NCBI GenBank assembly: GCA_023213315.1
Contig: JAKCPI010006285.1
Span: 1 to 64,000 of the forward strand
Direction of reading: 5' to 3'
DNA length: 64,000 nt
Source of the DNA: Euborellia annulipes
Lineage: Eukaryota > Arthropoda > Insecta > Dermaptera > Anisolabididae
Shown here: positions 53,941 to 63,767 of the stretch, piece by piece
Layout: the number at the start of each line of letters is the position of its first letter
Position numbering within the stretch: position 1 is the stretch's first letter
Program-made: the position numbers and the translations under genes
The notes under the pieces: model-generated
Told to the model about the DNA's origin: nothing
The model's database searches: none
The model's input: only the letters and a program-made list of their open reading frames with translations

Positions 53941-54423
53941 TCCTATCCTGGAATCTCAGAAAAGATCCAAAAGGTTTTTAGGGGTTGTGGTTTGCAGACT
54001 GCACTTAAATCCCAAGAAAGTTTATCTTTCTTGTATAATAACAAGGATAAGATTCCACTGAATAGGCGATCCAACATAATTTATTTGGTTAAATGCTTAA
54101 ATTGTCCATCCCCATGTAGCGTGTATGTTGGTCAATCTTCCAGGAGAGTCTATGATAGGATGGGAGATCACAGACGAGATATTAAGAATAAAAAAACGTC
54201 CACAGCCCTTTGCTCTCATGCCACGATGACAAATCATTCTTTCGATCTAGATAATGCCATAGTCTTGATGCAAGTAGAAAATACTACAAAGAGGCTGTTT
54301 GCGGAAAAATGTTTTGTCAAGGCAATGGGAAGCAGGGCGCTAAATTTTCAGACGGACTGCGACGGACTAAGCGGTTTTTATCTCTCTTTCTTGACTAACA
54401 ATGACGCTCTGTTGAAAATATAG
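53941..54423 (+). CDS. PLE C-terminal GIY-YIG endonuclease region, 5'-truncated
   Basis: The frame is open from the dimer junction at 53941 (SYPGISEKIQKVFRGCGLQ), so the annotated 53992 start is only a non-ATG codon inside the truncated ORF. Landmarks are IIYLVKCLNC followed by VYVGQSSRRVYDRMGDHRRD, the GIY-YIG-type core with its conserved Arg, a nearby Cys pair, and H...HSFDLDNA. In PLEs this nuclease follows the reverse transcriptase and nicks the target DNA. The RT is missing here. About 161 codons remain, to a TAG. The element cannot move on its own. Confidence 0.8.
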   Translation, partial: SYPGISEKIQKVFRGCGLQTALKSQESLSFLYNNKDKIPLNRRSNIIYLVKCLNCPSPCSVYVGQSSRRVYDRMGDHRRDIKNKKTSTALCSHATMTNHSFDLDNAIVLMQVENTTKRLFAEKCFVKAMGSRALNFQTDCDGLSGFYLSFLTNNDALLKI

Positions 54424-54957
54424 GTGTGTGCATATATATATATATATATATTTTTTTTATATAATAAAAGAATATGTTTATTATATTTTTTTAAAAAAAG
54501 TTTTTATATAAAAGGAAAATTTTGTTTTTTTAAATTATTTTTTTCATAGAGAAGCAATATTCTTTTAACCTTTTTGACCGGATTATAGGATTTTCTTGTC
54601 TATAATAACAACGCAAATATGTTATATAAATATTTATTTCGGCTTCTCACCTCAGGCAATGTCCTAATAATAAGGGTCATTGATATAATCCCATCTCATT
54701 GAAAAATATATTTGTAAATTTAAGAAATATCTGATCAAATCAAATTGTTACTTAGACGTATACACACGTATTAAAAACTGGAAGCATACAAAATAGAAAT
54801 TATTTATATACCAACTAATGTATATAAAAAATATTCCATTATAACAACTCTATATATTAATACTGTGAGATTTTTATATTTTATATAAAATATTTTATTT
54901 GTATTTTGTAACTGTCATCTTTATATATTAATGTATGTCTTTCCAGCTCTAATGGGA

Positions 54958-54989
54958 CTGATGATGGCCTTAGTAGAATAAAGCCGAAA
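54958..54989 (+). ncRNA. Hammerhead-like core of the plus PLE copy
   Basis: CTGATGA at 54958-54964, a stem II from GGCCTT to AAAGCC, then GAAA at 54986-54989 and CGTATC. Same as the minus copy. PLEs of many animals carry such minimal hammerheads in their terminal repeats; activity here is not shown. Confidence 0.5.
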
Positions 54990-55634
54990 CGTATCCAGAA
55001 TTGAGAGTTTTTATTTAATATAGAGGCTCTAAAATTGGCTGCCAACTCCTCTGTCCTGTATCAATACTAAATAAGTTAGTTATACTGCCGAAGTCATATC
55101 ACTAAAGTTTACATAATAAATAATAACTAAAAGTTGACATTTTTGCCATTTTTTAGTATTTTACACAAAAAACGGTTAATTGAAAAAATGGAAATTCGAC
55201 ATTAATGATATACATTTCAATTAAAAGAGTATTTCTTAATATCATTAATGTCAAATTTCCATGTTTTAATTAACCGTTTTTATCGATAATTTGTGTAAAA
55301 TACTAAAAAATGTCAACTTTTAGTAATTATTTATTATGTAAACTTTAGTGATATGACTTCGGCAGTATAACTAACTTATTTAGTATTGTTCTGGGCCAAA
55401 AATATCCAAAGGGCGATAAAGTTTGAATGAAATAACTATGGCTAATAATCCATAATTTAAAAAAAAAGGCTAAAAATGGTGGTTTTTGAGCACCTCGCGC
55501 GCCCTCTAGAAATTGTTTGAAAGAAGTTTTCTGGTACTAGAATGTTTTTGCATGTAATACTTCAAATTCAGGGGGAAGCCGATTAATACAAATTTTTTCG
55601 GCCCACCCTAATATATATATAGGCAAGAGAAAGT

Positions 55635-56309
55635 AAAAAATCTGGTGTGACTGGCGCACAGCACACAACTTTCTCTTACCTTCGGTAATCGAAAGTTGTG
55701 TACTGTGCTTGTCACACCAGATTTTTTGTGTCGACATATATTTAGTTCCCGACAGTACGGAACATTTGAATTCAGATGTAAAATTTATAAGTATGGGAAA
55801 ATATTTATATTTTGTTACCATGGCAACCATTTCTCCTATCTTCCCTATGAAATACAAGAGTAAAGTGGTCTTCAGAAGATTTCAATCGCAAAATGAGAAT
55901 ATACATTTTAAAGAACATCTAAAAAATAATTGATTTTTGAATTTAAAAAAAAATCGTTGGAGCAAATTTTGAGAAAATCGAAAAAAACTGAAAAGTACAT
56001 CAGTAAAGTACTAGTACTCTTTGGCCGATTTTGATTAAAAGCTTATTTTTCCGGTCCCGGGAGGTGTTTAACTTAAATATCAAATTTCAACCTCGTAGCT
56101 CAATTCCTTCATCCTTAAAATTGAACACACACCCACCCACCCACCCACCCACCCACAGACAGACCATGTCGCGAAAACCACTTTTTTGGATTCAGGGGAC
56201 CTCAAAACGTGAAGATCCATCAAAATCTCGACATCGAATTTTTGACATGAATCCAATACTTTCTCTCTATATATATATTACATATATACATAGGTAAGAG
56301 AAAGTAAAA
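55635..56309 (+). mobile_element. HS element, reference full-length copy
   Basis: Best-preserved copy, about 675 bp. Order: H hairpin (AAAAAATCTGGTGTGACTGG, loop TTACCTTCGGTAATCG, closing TGCTTGTCACACCAG); TCGACATATATTTAG; GTTACCATGGCAACC; GTGGTCTTCAGAAGATTTC; an A-run; GTACTAGTACTCTTTGGCC; AAAAGCTT; a CACCC microsatellite; GGGGACCTCAAAACGTG; GACATCGAATTTTTGAC; S palindrome to AGAGAAAGTAAAAA. There are no terminal inverted repeats between the two ends, no coding frame and no clear target duplication. H abuts the S end of the preceding palindromic derivative. Confidence 0.85.
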
Positions 56310-56426
56310 ATAAAGATGACATGTCAAAAATAATATTAATAGATTTATTTATTTATAAATCAAAGGAAAACAAAAGGTTTGTTGACATGCACTCTCTCTT
56401 CGCTGGTCAAATGTCTTGTTATATAG

Positions 56427-56571
56427 AAAACGATGATAAGCCGGTCCACAATGGATCAAATAAACATGATGATGATGATGGCATCAGTTTCAACCATCAA
56501 AATTTATCATCACTTAATGAGATAAGAGAGAATATGGAGAGGAAAATATCAAATTCACTCAATCTCAAGTG
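56427..56571 (+). CDS. Weak candidate exon, acidic/Asn-Ser-rich
   Basis: Acceptor-like TCTTGTTATATAG and good donor AAGTG|GTGAGAG. The frame reads NDDKPVHNGSNKHDDDDG, then a segment ending MERKISNSLNLKW. Composition suggests a disordered region. Its entry phase does not directly fit the exon at 42855. It lies between two HS copies. Unknown protein. Confidence 0.28.
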
Positions 56572-56966
56572 GTGAGAGAGAAAAAAGAGATTAAAGAGAA
56601 AAGACGAACAATTGGAATAACTTAAATGTTTTCTTTGAGTGATATATTTTTGGTTTTGACAGTCACAAATGATTTGTAATTTACTTGTCATTTAAAAAAA
56701 GAATGGGGCAAAAAAAGAGAGAGATAAATGAGATAACTGAATGAATTAGTTCATCATGTTTCTGCTGTCATAAAGGTTATTTAATTATTTATTCTATTAT
56801 TTATAATTTCATTCAATTTGTATCAACTGAATCATCATGGATAAATTTATGTATTTAAACTCTTTCTATATTCAATAGCAGGCATCATCATTTTTTTGGC
56901 ATCCACAATTTCGGATTTATTAATACTAGCACAGCTGCCAGCCTCGGGATATGATTAGTAGTTGTA
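56572..56966. other. AT-rich spacer
   Basis: No feature recognised. Confidence 0.4.
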
Positions 56967-57650
56967 TTACTTTCTCTTACCTATGTATATATGTAATATA
57001 TATATAGAGAGAAAGTATTGGATTCATGTCAAAAATTCGATGTCGAGATTTTGATGGATCTTCACGTTTTGAGGTCCCCTGAATCCAAAAAGTGGTTTTC
57101 GCAACATGGTCTGTCTGTCTGTGTGTCTGTCTGTGTGTCTGTCTGTCTGTGTGTCTGTGAACAAAATATCTCAAGAACGAAAAGAGCTAGGAAGTTGAAA
57201 TTTTATATTTAAGTTAGGCACCCCCATGGGACGTGACACGAAGCTTTTGAACAAAATCGACCAAAGAGTACTAGCACTTTACTGATTCACTTTTTCAGTT
57301 TTTTTCGATTTTCTCAAAATTTGCTCCAACGATTTTTTTTAAAATTCAAAAATCAATTATTTTTTAGATTCTCTATAAAATGTATATTCTCATTTTGTGA
57401 TTGAAATCTTCTGAAGACCACTTTACTCTTGTACTCCATAGAAAAGATAGGAGAAATGGTTGCCATGGTATCAAAATATAAATATTTTCCCATACTTATA
57501 AATTTTACATCTTGAATTCAATTGTACCCTACTGTCGGAAACTAAATACATGTCGACAAAAATCTGGTGTGACAAGCACAGTACACAACTTTCGATTACC
57601 GAAGGTAAGAGAAAGTTGTGTGCTGTGCGCCAGTCACACCAGATTTTTTT
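56967..57650 (-). mobile_element. HS element, full length
   Basis: About 684 bp with both ends. The microsatellite site is a (CTGT/GTGT) tract at 57110-57158. Confidence 0.85.
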
Positions 57651-57673
57651 AATAAATTTTTTTGTTCTTGATA

Positions 57674-58065
57674 TGAAAATCTCACCTTTATAGAAATATT
57701 TAATATTATTAATTATTAATAAATTGAAATATTTTTATATGAGAATAGGAGAGCTTTTTCATTAGCATTCAGTGACAATGCAATGCAAAGAATACGTGCA
57801 TGTCTTCTCATTTCTAACATCACCACACTGATAAGTGCAAAGAATACTTAAAGGTCTCATTTTAAAAGAAATAAAAGTAAATATATGCTAATATGATATG
57901 AAAATCTCACCTTAATAGAAATAAGAGGATTTAATATTAATTAATTATTATTAATTGAAATATTTTTATTTATAAGAATCGGAGAGCTTTTCATTAGCAC
58001 AAAGAATACCTGAATGTTTTCTCATTTCTAAGATCACAAAACTGACAATTGCAAAGAATACTTTT
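57674..58065 (-). repeat. Repeat D, two tandem units
   Basis: Units of about 200 bp (57674-57880 and 57896-58065) share GATATGAAAATCTCACCTT, GGAGAGCTTTT, TTAGCA and CAAAGAATAC...TTCTCATTTCTAA. Related to 1978-2095. Confidence 0.6.
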
Positions 58066-58225
58066 TTTTAACAATCACACTTTTTTCTCATTCACACTCA
58101 CACTCTCACACACATTCACACAGTCTTTTCGGCAACTCAGGCCATATAAGACTTTGACGATATCCGTTATTGACTAATATACATTTTGGAGGTCCAGGAA
58201 TTCTTATTTAAACCATTTGGTGCAA
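58066..58225 (-). mobile_element. SINE 1, minus copy, head missing
   Basis: CACTTTTTTCTCATTCACAC, CACAGTCTTTTCGGCAACTC, GGCCATATAAGACTTTG and TTATTTAAACCATTTGGTG. Confidence 0.7.
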
Positions 58226-58299
58226 AGAATACATAAAATTCTTTTCAATTCTATAATAATATATATCTTCATAAATTTCCTATTGGAGAAATCGTAACT

Positions 58300-58475
58300 T
58301 CAACAATTAATAACTCAAAAAGTTATAGGAATTTCGAGACGAAAATAATTTTATTGTATTTCCTTGATGGCCCTCTTAGGGCATATAAAATTTGATTTCT
58401 AAATTTCAACGGAAAGTTGCCAAAATAAAGCGTGACAGACAGACGGACATTAGCTAATAAATAGGTTTTATAATA
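58300..58475 (-). mobile_element. Helitron-like 5' region
   Basis: On the minus strand GCTAATGTCCGTCTGTCTG, TCACGCTTTATTTTGG and CAACTTTCCGTTGAAATTTAG, similar to 50218-50270 and to the GTCCGTCTGTCACGC of the mini-element at 50530. Confidence 0.45.
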
Positions 58476-58934
58476 TCTACTAAACATTATTAATTTTATT
58501 AATTCTGTTTGCTTAGTAATGAGAATAATAAGAACAAGAAATTTAAGGAGCTTTATGGAAAAGCTAATTTTAAATCTTCAAAGAGAAATCCTTTCTCAAT
58601 CATTATTATAATTAGAATAATGGAAAATGATTCAGATTTTTCGGATATTAAATTAAGGAGTGTCTAATCACCTGACACACAATATTTTTTTGAAATTGAG
58701 TTCGTTGCATTGTTAATTGTTTGGCCAATTTGAATGAATCTGTCGATGGACAATGCATTTATTATAATTGAACATATTTACATTATAATAATGCCTAAAT
58801 GAGCAGCCATTGTTAATAATCTTCCCAAAAAAAAGGCGTATTCATCTCTGGCTGACACAATTTACGATGAGCGAATAATTATAGGTGTAGGTCTGTTTAA
58901 ATACTAAATTAGAAAATTATTTAAAACAATTAAT
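58476..58934. other. AT-rich spacer
   Basis: No feature recognised. Confidence 0.4.
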
Positions 58935-59090
58935 TTGATTGAATATTAGGCTGGGATGAGTAGAGTAAAGGGGTTGGAGAATAATAACCAGCAAATTTAT
59001 AGCTCCACCTGACGTCCTTTTATTTGGCAGATATTTCGATGCGTAGAACACACATCATCTTCAGTGCCGCGAGGATATAGTAGGTGGGCT
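58935..59090 (-). mobile_element. PLE 3' terminal region (second family)
   Basis: The minus strand carries a hammerhead-like core, CTGAAGA (59064-59058) to GAAA (59037-59034), with a paired GATGTGT/ACGCATC stem II, followed by TATCTGCC. AAATAAAAGGACGTCAGGTG and TCCAACCCCTTTACTC follow. The same end occurs as an inverted pair at 32125-32262. Confidence 0.6.
59034..59064 (-). ncRNA. Hammerhead-like core with intact stem II
   Basis: Best example in the window. CTGAAGA and GAAA enclose a 7-bp stem II with one G-T pair, and TATC follows GAAA as a one-pair stem III plus cleavage-type TC. Confidence 0.55.
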
Positions 59091-60056
59091 TAATTAATTT
59101 GATGTTTTGGCTTTGACTTTAAGGTGCGCGTCTCGGGGTGCTAATTTTGGGAGTTTCCAGCGGCCACAATTTTGAAGCTATCCACCTCAATTTTTTTTTA
59201 AATTAAAGCTATTTAAAATATCTACAACTTATAGAAGCCCTTTTTTTGATTTTCGAATTTTTTTTTTTTTTTTTTTAGATTAATCACATTAAATAAAAGA
59301 TATTTTTTAAAAAATTCGCTCGATATCTTATAGATAATTAAATTAGTAATCATTGTGTTAAAAAATAATTAATTTTTTACCCTAAATTAATTAGCTGAAA
59401 TCTTTCAAATGAAATGGAATAAATCCCTTGTATCCCTATGGGAAAACTAACGCTATCTCTTGCCGCTTAGAGTAACTCGGTACAGAATCGCGTTCTAAGG
59501 GTTTTTCGAGACCATCGTTTTTGAGATACAAATATAGAGGAAGTCTCTCCTTGAGCCGGAATTATTATAAAGAAGATACATTTTGCTAAAGAGTAATAGC
59601 CTGAGAATTGTCCAAATCTGAAACCGAAACGCTACTCCCGAGTATTTTGATTCTGTGATCAAACAACCACTTGTTGATTTATCTCTTTTTAATGGATAAT
59701 AATCATTTAATTTTTTTTTTTTTTTTTTTTTGGCAATTTGCGATTTCTCTCTCTCTCTCTCTTTCGCTTATCGTTCTCCATTTATCATTCCTGTGAATAA
59801 ATTAATAATGCGGTTTGAGTAAAGGACGTGACTCAGTAGGGGCGAGGGTTAAGCAAGATGAAATGCTTTTACGCAATCGACTTTCCCGTCTCTGCCCTTG
59901 TTGTGACATTTTACCAACTGTAAGCTCTATCTCTATGTAAGCCAGGATTGTAAAAAAAATGTGAGATTTAAAAAATCTCTAGATCGCTTGTTCCGAGAAT
60001 TTTTTTTCTAAAAAAGAAATAAGATGAATTTTTTTAAGAGTTTAGTTTATTATTTT
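59091..60056. other. Spacer, partly less AT-rich
   Basis: Islands near 59120-59190 and 59440-59560 have no clear splice sites or frames. T-run at 59709-59731, CT tract at 59748-59763. Nothing recognised. Confidence 0.35.
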
Positions 60057-60437
60057 TTACTTTCTCTTACCTCTATATATGTTAATATATATAGAGAGAA
60101 AGTATTGGATTCATGTCAAAAATTCGATGTCGAGATTTTGATGGATATACACGTTTTGAGGTCCCCTGAATCCAAAAAAGTGGTTTTCGCTACATGGTCT
60201 GTCTGTCGTGTGTGTGTGACTGGGTTCAATTTAAAGCATGAAGGAATTGAGCTAAGAGGTTGAAATTTTATATTTAAGTTAGTCTCCCACCTAGGGCGTG
60301 AAAATAAGCTTTTAAACAAAATCGGCCAAAAAGTACTAGTACTTTACTGATGTAGTTTTTAAGTTTTTTTCGATTTTCTCAAAATTCGCTCCAACGATTT
60401 TGATTAAAATTCAAAAATCAATTATTTTTTAGATGCT
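60057..60437 (-). mobile_element. HS element, S half
   Basis: S palindrome to AATTATTTTTTAGATGCTATA, then breaks off. TG tract only GTGTGTGTG. Confidence 0.75.
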
Positions 60438-61344
60438 ATACAATTTTTCCAAGAAAAAATATTTTATTAATAATTACATCCCGAAGAAGCAATAAAGGAG
60501 CCGGTCATTTGGGTTGCCTATCTTCCAGTAAACAAATTTGTCACTCGTCTTATCCTAGTGTTTACTCTTTTTTTTTTTAATTAATATTCTCATTCATTAA
60601 AATGGATTAGTTTTCCCTTGAGAATAATTTTTATCCATATTTTTTTTTTATTTATTTATGCACGATGTTCACGATAAATTCTTTTTTAATCTATTAAAAA
60701 ATAAATTTTTTTAACATATGTGTTGAAAATATTAGTATTAAACAACAACAAAAAAAAAATGATATTTAATTTTCTCTCGCTCGCTCACTCTGTGTGGGAT
60801 GACAGGTTTTTTTCGATATCGAATTCTAAAATTTCATTCCGATCATTTCCAAATTTTATTTATTTATTTATTTATTTTTCATTTAATTTATGGAAATGGA
60901 AAAAGGAAGAGCGAATTATGCAATCTACCTAGCCATGAAAATTAATAGTCTAGGTAGGCCAGGATATTTATATATATATGTGTTGTCATATTTATCTCAA
61001 TTGATTCGGCGCTTGTGTATTTAAGAATATTGTTAGTAATTAATACCTTAAAATCTTCTTTCGCAGATCAGGGCAAAGAGAAGTGGCCTCTAAATTTATT
61101 ACATATAGGCTCTATCTTAGGCATTTAAAAAAAAATTTACATTCATTAGGAATCTTATATTGAAATGTCAGAGTTTCTCTATAACGTATCTATGACGTAT
61201 CTTAATCATCTTATCTTTTTTTTTGGGTGGGGGGGGATAAATCCTATTCCACTCAACTGATTATTATGAAATTTGGTCAAGAGCTGGACACAAATATCAA
61301 ATTATGGCTGAGTTTAAAAATATTTGGTCCAGTGGAAGCTGAAA
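60438..61344. other. AT-rich spacer
   Basis: Contains TTTATTTATTTATTTATTT at about 60857 and a G-run near 61226. No gene recognised. Confidence 0.4.
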
Positions 61345-61633
61345 AAAATAAAAAAAAAAAAAAAAAACTGAAAAAGTATATTAGGAAAGTAGTCTACTAG
61401 TATTCTTTGGCCGATTTTCTTCAAAGGCGTGTCGCGTTCCAAGGAGGTGCCTAACTTAAATATAAAATTTCATCCTCTTAGCTCTTTTTGTTCTTGAGAT
61501 ATTTTGTTCAAAGTTAGATCATTTTGCGACCCTCCTTTTTCGTCTCAAGGGGGCCTTAAAACATGATCTCCCATAAAAAACTCGACATAGAATTTTTGTT
61601 ATTAACATATAAGTAAGAGAAAGTAAAAATAAT
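61345..61633 (+). mobile_element. HS element, diverged S half
   Basis: A-run, CTGAAAAAGTATATTAGG, CTTGAGATATTTTGTTC and S end AAGTAAGAGAAAGTAAAAA. Notably more diverged than its neighbours, suggesting an older insertion. Confidence 0.65.
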
Positions 61634-62335
61634 CCATTAACAGACGTGACAATAAACAATCTTTCTGATTGGCTACAGAAGATCTTAACGCCATCTTTTA
61701 GGAAAAATAAGCGAACAGGTTTAGCTCCCATTTCCCCTTAAAAGTACGCGTCGTTGTTATTTAAAGGAAGTATATAGGCTCTACATATAAATAATAATTC
61801 ATGATATTTTGAATCTCTGCTTTCGCATGAGGTGTATTAACACAATTTATTTTAAATTTGTCAGCAAGTAAGTGATATATATGTTGGTCATATTTGAAGA
61901 TTTATTTTTATTTTATTTCCAAAACTAACATAACTCGGATATATAAGCTTTTTCTTGTCTTTTATAGCATAATAAAAAGACCGTATTACTTTTTAGAGAG
62001 TAAATAAGTTAGAATCAATTCATGAATTATGTACTCGTGTTCTAAAAATGAAATTTTTGACATTAGACAACATGCACCACGTGACTGTCAACTTGACGAG
62101 AAGAAAATATATTTTCAATCCCTTTCCCCCAAACTCGATTTAGAGAGATAATTTAATTCATTTGATGATTTAACAACTTGTTTCAATTTTAAAGGGAGAG
62201 AGAAAATTAACATGAAACAATATGTTGCTTTTAAACTAAAATTTGGCTCTCTTCGTTATTTATATAATAGAACTAAATTTGATTGAATATAGCTAGCGGC
62301 CAGGCTCTATATGTTAAATTTGGGAGAGTTCCAAT
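61634..62335. other. AT-rich spacer
   Basis: No feature recognised. Confidence 0.4.
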
Positions 62336-63028
62336 TAAAAAAATCTGGTGTGACTGGCGCACAGCACACAACTTTCTCTTACCTTCGGTAATCGAAAGTT
62401 GTGTACTGTGCTTGTCACACCAGATTTTTTGTGTCGACATGTATTTAGTTTCCGACAGTATGGTACATTCGATTTTCAAGATGTAAAATTTATAAGTATG
62501 GCAAAATGTTTATATTTTGTTACCATGGCAACCATTTCTCCTATCTTTTCTATGGAGTACAAGAGTAAAGTGGTCTTCAGAAGATTTCAATCGCAAAATG
62601 AGAATATACATTTTAAAGAGCAACTAAAAAATAGTTGATATATGAATTTTAAAAAAAATCGTTGGAGCAAATTTTGAGAAAATCGAAAAAAACTGAAAAA
62701 GTGAATCAGTAAAGTACTAGTACTTTTTGGTCGATTTTGTTCAAAAGCTTCGTGTCACGTCCCATGGGGGTGTCTAACTTAAATATAAAATTTCAACCTC
62801 CTAGCTCTTTTCGTTCTTGAGATATTTTGTTCACAGACACACAGACAGACAGACAGACACACAGACACACACACACAGACAGACCATGTCGCGAAAACCA
62901 CTTTTTTGGATTCAGGGGACCTCAAAACGTGAAGATCCATCAAAATCTCGACATCGAATTTTTGACATGAAACCAATACTTTCTCTCTCTATATATTAAC
63001 ATATATATAGAGGTACGAGAAAGTAAAA
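62336..63028 (+). mobile_element. HS element, full length
   Basis: About 693 bp, both ends intact, very similar to 55635-56309. Microsatellite CAGACAGACAGACACACAG at 62835-62880. The left flank CCAATT and right flank TTTGTAAA show no obvious target duplication. Confidence 0.85.
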
Positions 63029-63767
63029 ATTTGTAAAATAATATTAAATGGTTCATAAATTGGATAAATAAACCACTATGGAGGGGCGGGGGGTTGTAGC
63101 ACTATGTTATTTTTATAAATTTTCTTTGACTTGTGTTATTTGATTTATTTGTATCTCTACCAAAATTGAATCAAAAATTAGACATCACTTCATAAAGATC
63201 TGTTCATCCGAATTGACCCTATTCTGGTTGTTTATTTTTTATTAAAATATAAGCTTAGTAGGTCTCAAAATTAAAACCAATGAGATGTGACTGTGTGTTT
63301 GATTAGGATGTTGAAAATTTAAAAAATTATTTATTTTTTTAACAGTACTCGTTTCTGTTCCCAATCATAAACTTGAATTGACATTTATTTGAAAATTATA
63401 AATATTACAGTATTAAGAAAAAAAAATACAAAATTTACTACTTGAATGTTACACTGATTTTTGCCAGTGAGCAGCTAAAAATAAAAGTTGATGTTCAATT
63501 AAAAATCATCGGGTCAATTTTAATGTCCTTCCGGAGTTAGTTATAGAGACAAAACACATTAGGTCTGTTCAATTAAGCGTCCCGAGTAAAATTGATTAAA
63601 AATGTTCGAGGGATACACACGCCCGCAGCAGGTCTGCATAGTGAACCAGGAACAGAAGTTTAAAGATTATTTTAATGAACCAATGACTTTAAAGAACGTT
63701 CGTGCAATCATAAATTTACTTAACGGAAGGTTTAAAGGACGAAGAGCATTTAACGGATCTCTAAATA
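63029..63767. other. AT-rich spacer
   Basis: A short GC-richer stretch at 63605-63655 (ACACACGCCCGCAGCAGG). No gene recognised. Confidence 0.35.

Larger units (their letters stand above)
52999..55061. mobile_element. Head-to-head Penelope-like element dimer
   Basis: Flanked by CAATACTAAATAA at 52986-52998 and 55062-55074, a 13-bp target duplication. The minus copy (52999-53940) and plus copy (53941-55061) share arms of about 906 bp (53035-53940 and 54153-55061) that are nearly identical. Both run from the 5'-truncated GIY-YIG coding end through a 3' UTR to a hammerhead-like motif and terminus. The minus copy has 36 extra bases at its 3' end. Near-identity implies a recent event. Confidence 0.8.
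52764..55611. mobile_element. Long foldback element interrupted by a PLE dimer
   Basis: Starts TAGGGTGGGCCGAATAAA and ends with its inverse (TTTTTTCGGCCCACCCTA) in a TATATA target. Removing 52999-55074, the element is about 770 bp and folds along its length: outer arms 52764-52998 and 55377-55611, inner arms about 55075-55210 and 55235-55376. Superfamily uncertain; the TA-rich target suggests Tc1/mariner-like mobilisation. Confidence 0.7.
52607..55634. mobile_element. Palindromic HS derivative (S-to-S) split by a foldback
   Basis: 52607-52702 is an S end with its GATGTCGAGATTTTGATGG block. 52703-52740 is the same block inverted, and the matching second S end is at 55612-55634 (TATAGGCAAGAGAAAGTAAA). 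Without the insertion it would be about 180 bp: two S ends facing each other with no H end. Confidence 0.65.

Noticed and set aside
53992..54423. Independent bacterial-type GIY-YIG nuclease gene
   Set aside because: The frame is open upstream into PLE linker sequence, lacks a real ATG start and sits in a PLE dimer with PLE 3' ends.
62273..62486. Small proteins with CVLCLSHQIF or TQLSITEGKRKLCAV that recur across the window
   Set aside because: They recur only because the H hairpin of the HS element is translated in both directions; frames break differently in each copy.
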